A program made the position numbers and the translations under genes. From contig CP138355.1 in NCBI GenBank assembly GCA_033584155.1, forward strand, positions 372,001-436,000: a DNA stretch of 64,000 bases, written 5' to 3'. Source of the DNA: Candidatus Electrothrix scaldis. GTDB lineage: Bacteria; Desulfobacterota; Desulfobulbia; Desulfobulbales; Desulfobulbaceae. The notes beneath the pieces are model-generated. The model was given only the letters and a program-made list of their open reading frames with translations, was not told the origin of the DNA and made no database searches. Every line of letters begins with the position of its first letter. Position 1 is the stretch's first letter. Of the stretch, positions 63,483 through 64,000 are shown one piece after another.

Positions 63483-64000
63483 TCAGGCACCGCCGAACTG
63501 ATCCATAGTGCAGACTTCCAGGACATATCGTCCCCTGGCAAGCAGAAAGTCGTACAAAGCCTGATACGCATTTGTATCTGCAACAGTAAGGACCACATCC
63601 ACACCGGATGTGACGCCCTGAAGAGTAATTTCACCACCGCCTGTTGGGAGAATAACCGGAGTCCCCATCTCCCCGGTGTAGGGGCCGATTGCCAATGTCA
63701 TGGTATTGTCCGGCTTTAAGATCGCCTCAACCCGACACTCCTCAGCTTCTGCATCGTGCTGCACAGCCTGAACAGGGCCTGTTGCCTCTGCACCAGCCAC
63801 AAACATCTCAAGCTGATCAGATGCGATAAAATTCATACTCCGCACATACTTGTATGAACCCTCCCGGAGAGTACCGTTGCGGGTATATCTGTTCCGGCAA
63901 AGAAGAGTTTTCTCGACATTGGGAGACCCAGCAGGCTCTCCGCCGAAATCCGCAGTAATGATCACGTTGGATGGGTCATTGAGACCGATTTTATCCTGCT
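63483..64000 (-). CDS. Hypothetical protein, 5' end outside window
   Basis: The frame remains open to the right edge (QDKIGLNDPSNV precedes the first GTG at 63965), so the gene continues outside. The visible 170 or so residues have ITADFGGEPAGSPNVEKTLLCRNRYTR, then a Gly- and acid-rich beta-type C-terminal half (EITLQGVTSGVDVVLTVADTNAY) and the end VLEVCTMDQFGGA. No family is recognised and no membrane segment is seen. Confidence 0.55.
   Translation of the reverse strand, partial: QDKIGLNDPSNVIITADFGGEPAGSPNVEKTLLCRNRYTRNGTLREGSYKYVRSMNFIASDQLEMFVAGAEATGPVQAVQHDAEAEECRVEAILKPDNTMTLAIGPYTGEMGTPVILPTGGGEITLQGVTSGVDVVLTVADTNAYQALYDFLLARGRYVLEVCTMDQFGGA

Overview
The window is bacterial chromosome, most likely from a Gram-negative anaerobe of the Desulfobacterota (Desulfobulbales-like; a cable-bacterium relative is possible but unproven). 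The evidence is the split b'/b ATP synthase operon, an HdrC-MvhD-MetV redox set typical of anaerobes using the methyl branch of the Wood-Ljungdahl pathway, a futalosine-pathway menaquinone gene, sigma-54, LptA/LptB, and many TonB-dependent receptors. No rRNA or tRNA gene was found.

Region by region. 1-9.8 kb holds housekeeping genes: hemerythrin fragment, aldo/keto reductase, lepB, purB, hdrC-mvhD-metV, then lptA-lptB-rpoN-ptsN. 10.8-18.8 kb is the F-type ATP synthase operon (atpF', atpF, atpH, atpA, atpG, atpD, atpC). It is interrupted between atpG and atpD by two paralogous secreted-protein genes, each followed by a decayed copy of the atpG 3' end. 19-22.2 kb holds a lipoprotein, a truncated transposase and a complete ISKra4-like element with perfect 22-bp terminal inverted repeats. 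22.1-27.7 kb has a membrane protein, mqnB, a large repeat-bearing surface protein, queA and a PilZ protein.

28-31.5 kb is an accessory island. It has a 16-repeat CRISPR array with two interleaved repeat types and no cas genes. Downstream of it toxin-antitoxin modules alternate with copies of the array's terminal segment, and a 23-bp minisatellite lies on the likely leader side. 31.6-41.3 kb returns to core genes (DUF4469-like protein, nitroreductase, AICAR transformylase, glyQ without glyS, methyltransferase, metG), followed by a two-gene ATPase plus TOPRIM cassette that resembles PARIS/OLD-type defence.

41.3-63 kb is a large outer-membrane uptake region. It holds exbB-exbD-tonB, a periplasmic cobalamin/metal-binding protein, a TonB-dependent receptor behind a cobalamin riboswitch with an attenuator, and four more receptors in two minus-strand operons with DUF4198-type periplasmic proteins and a secreted FmdE-like protein. 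These two operons share a conserved upstream sequence, which suggests one regulator. ExbBD-TonB would energise all five receptors; cobalamin and nickel/cobalt are the most likely cargo. A FitAB-type module, a Fic protein and an AT-rich PLD-family nuclease are scattered among these genes. Dispersed GTAGGGGC-bounded repeats occur across the window.
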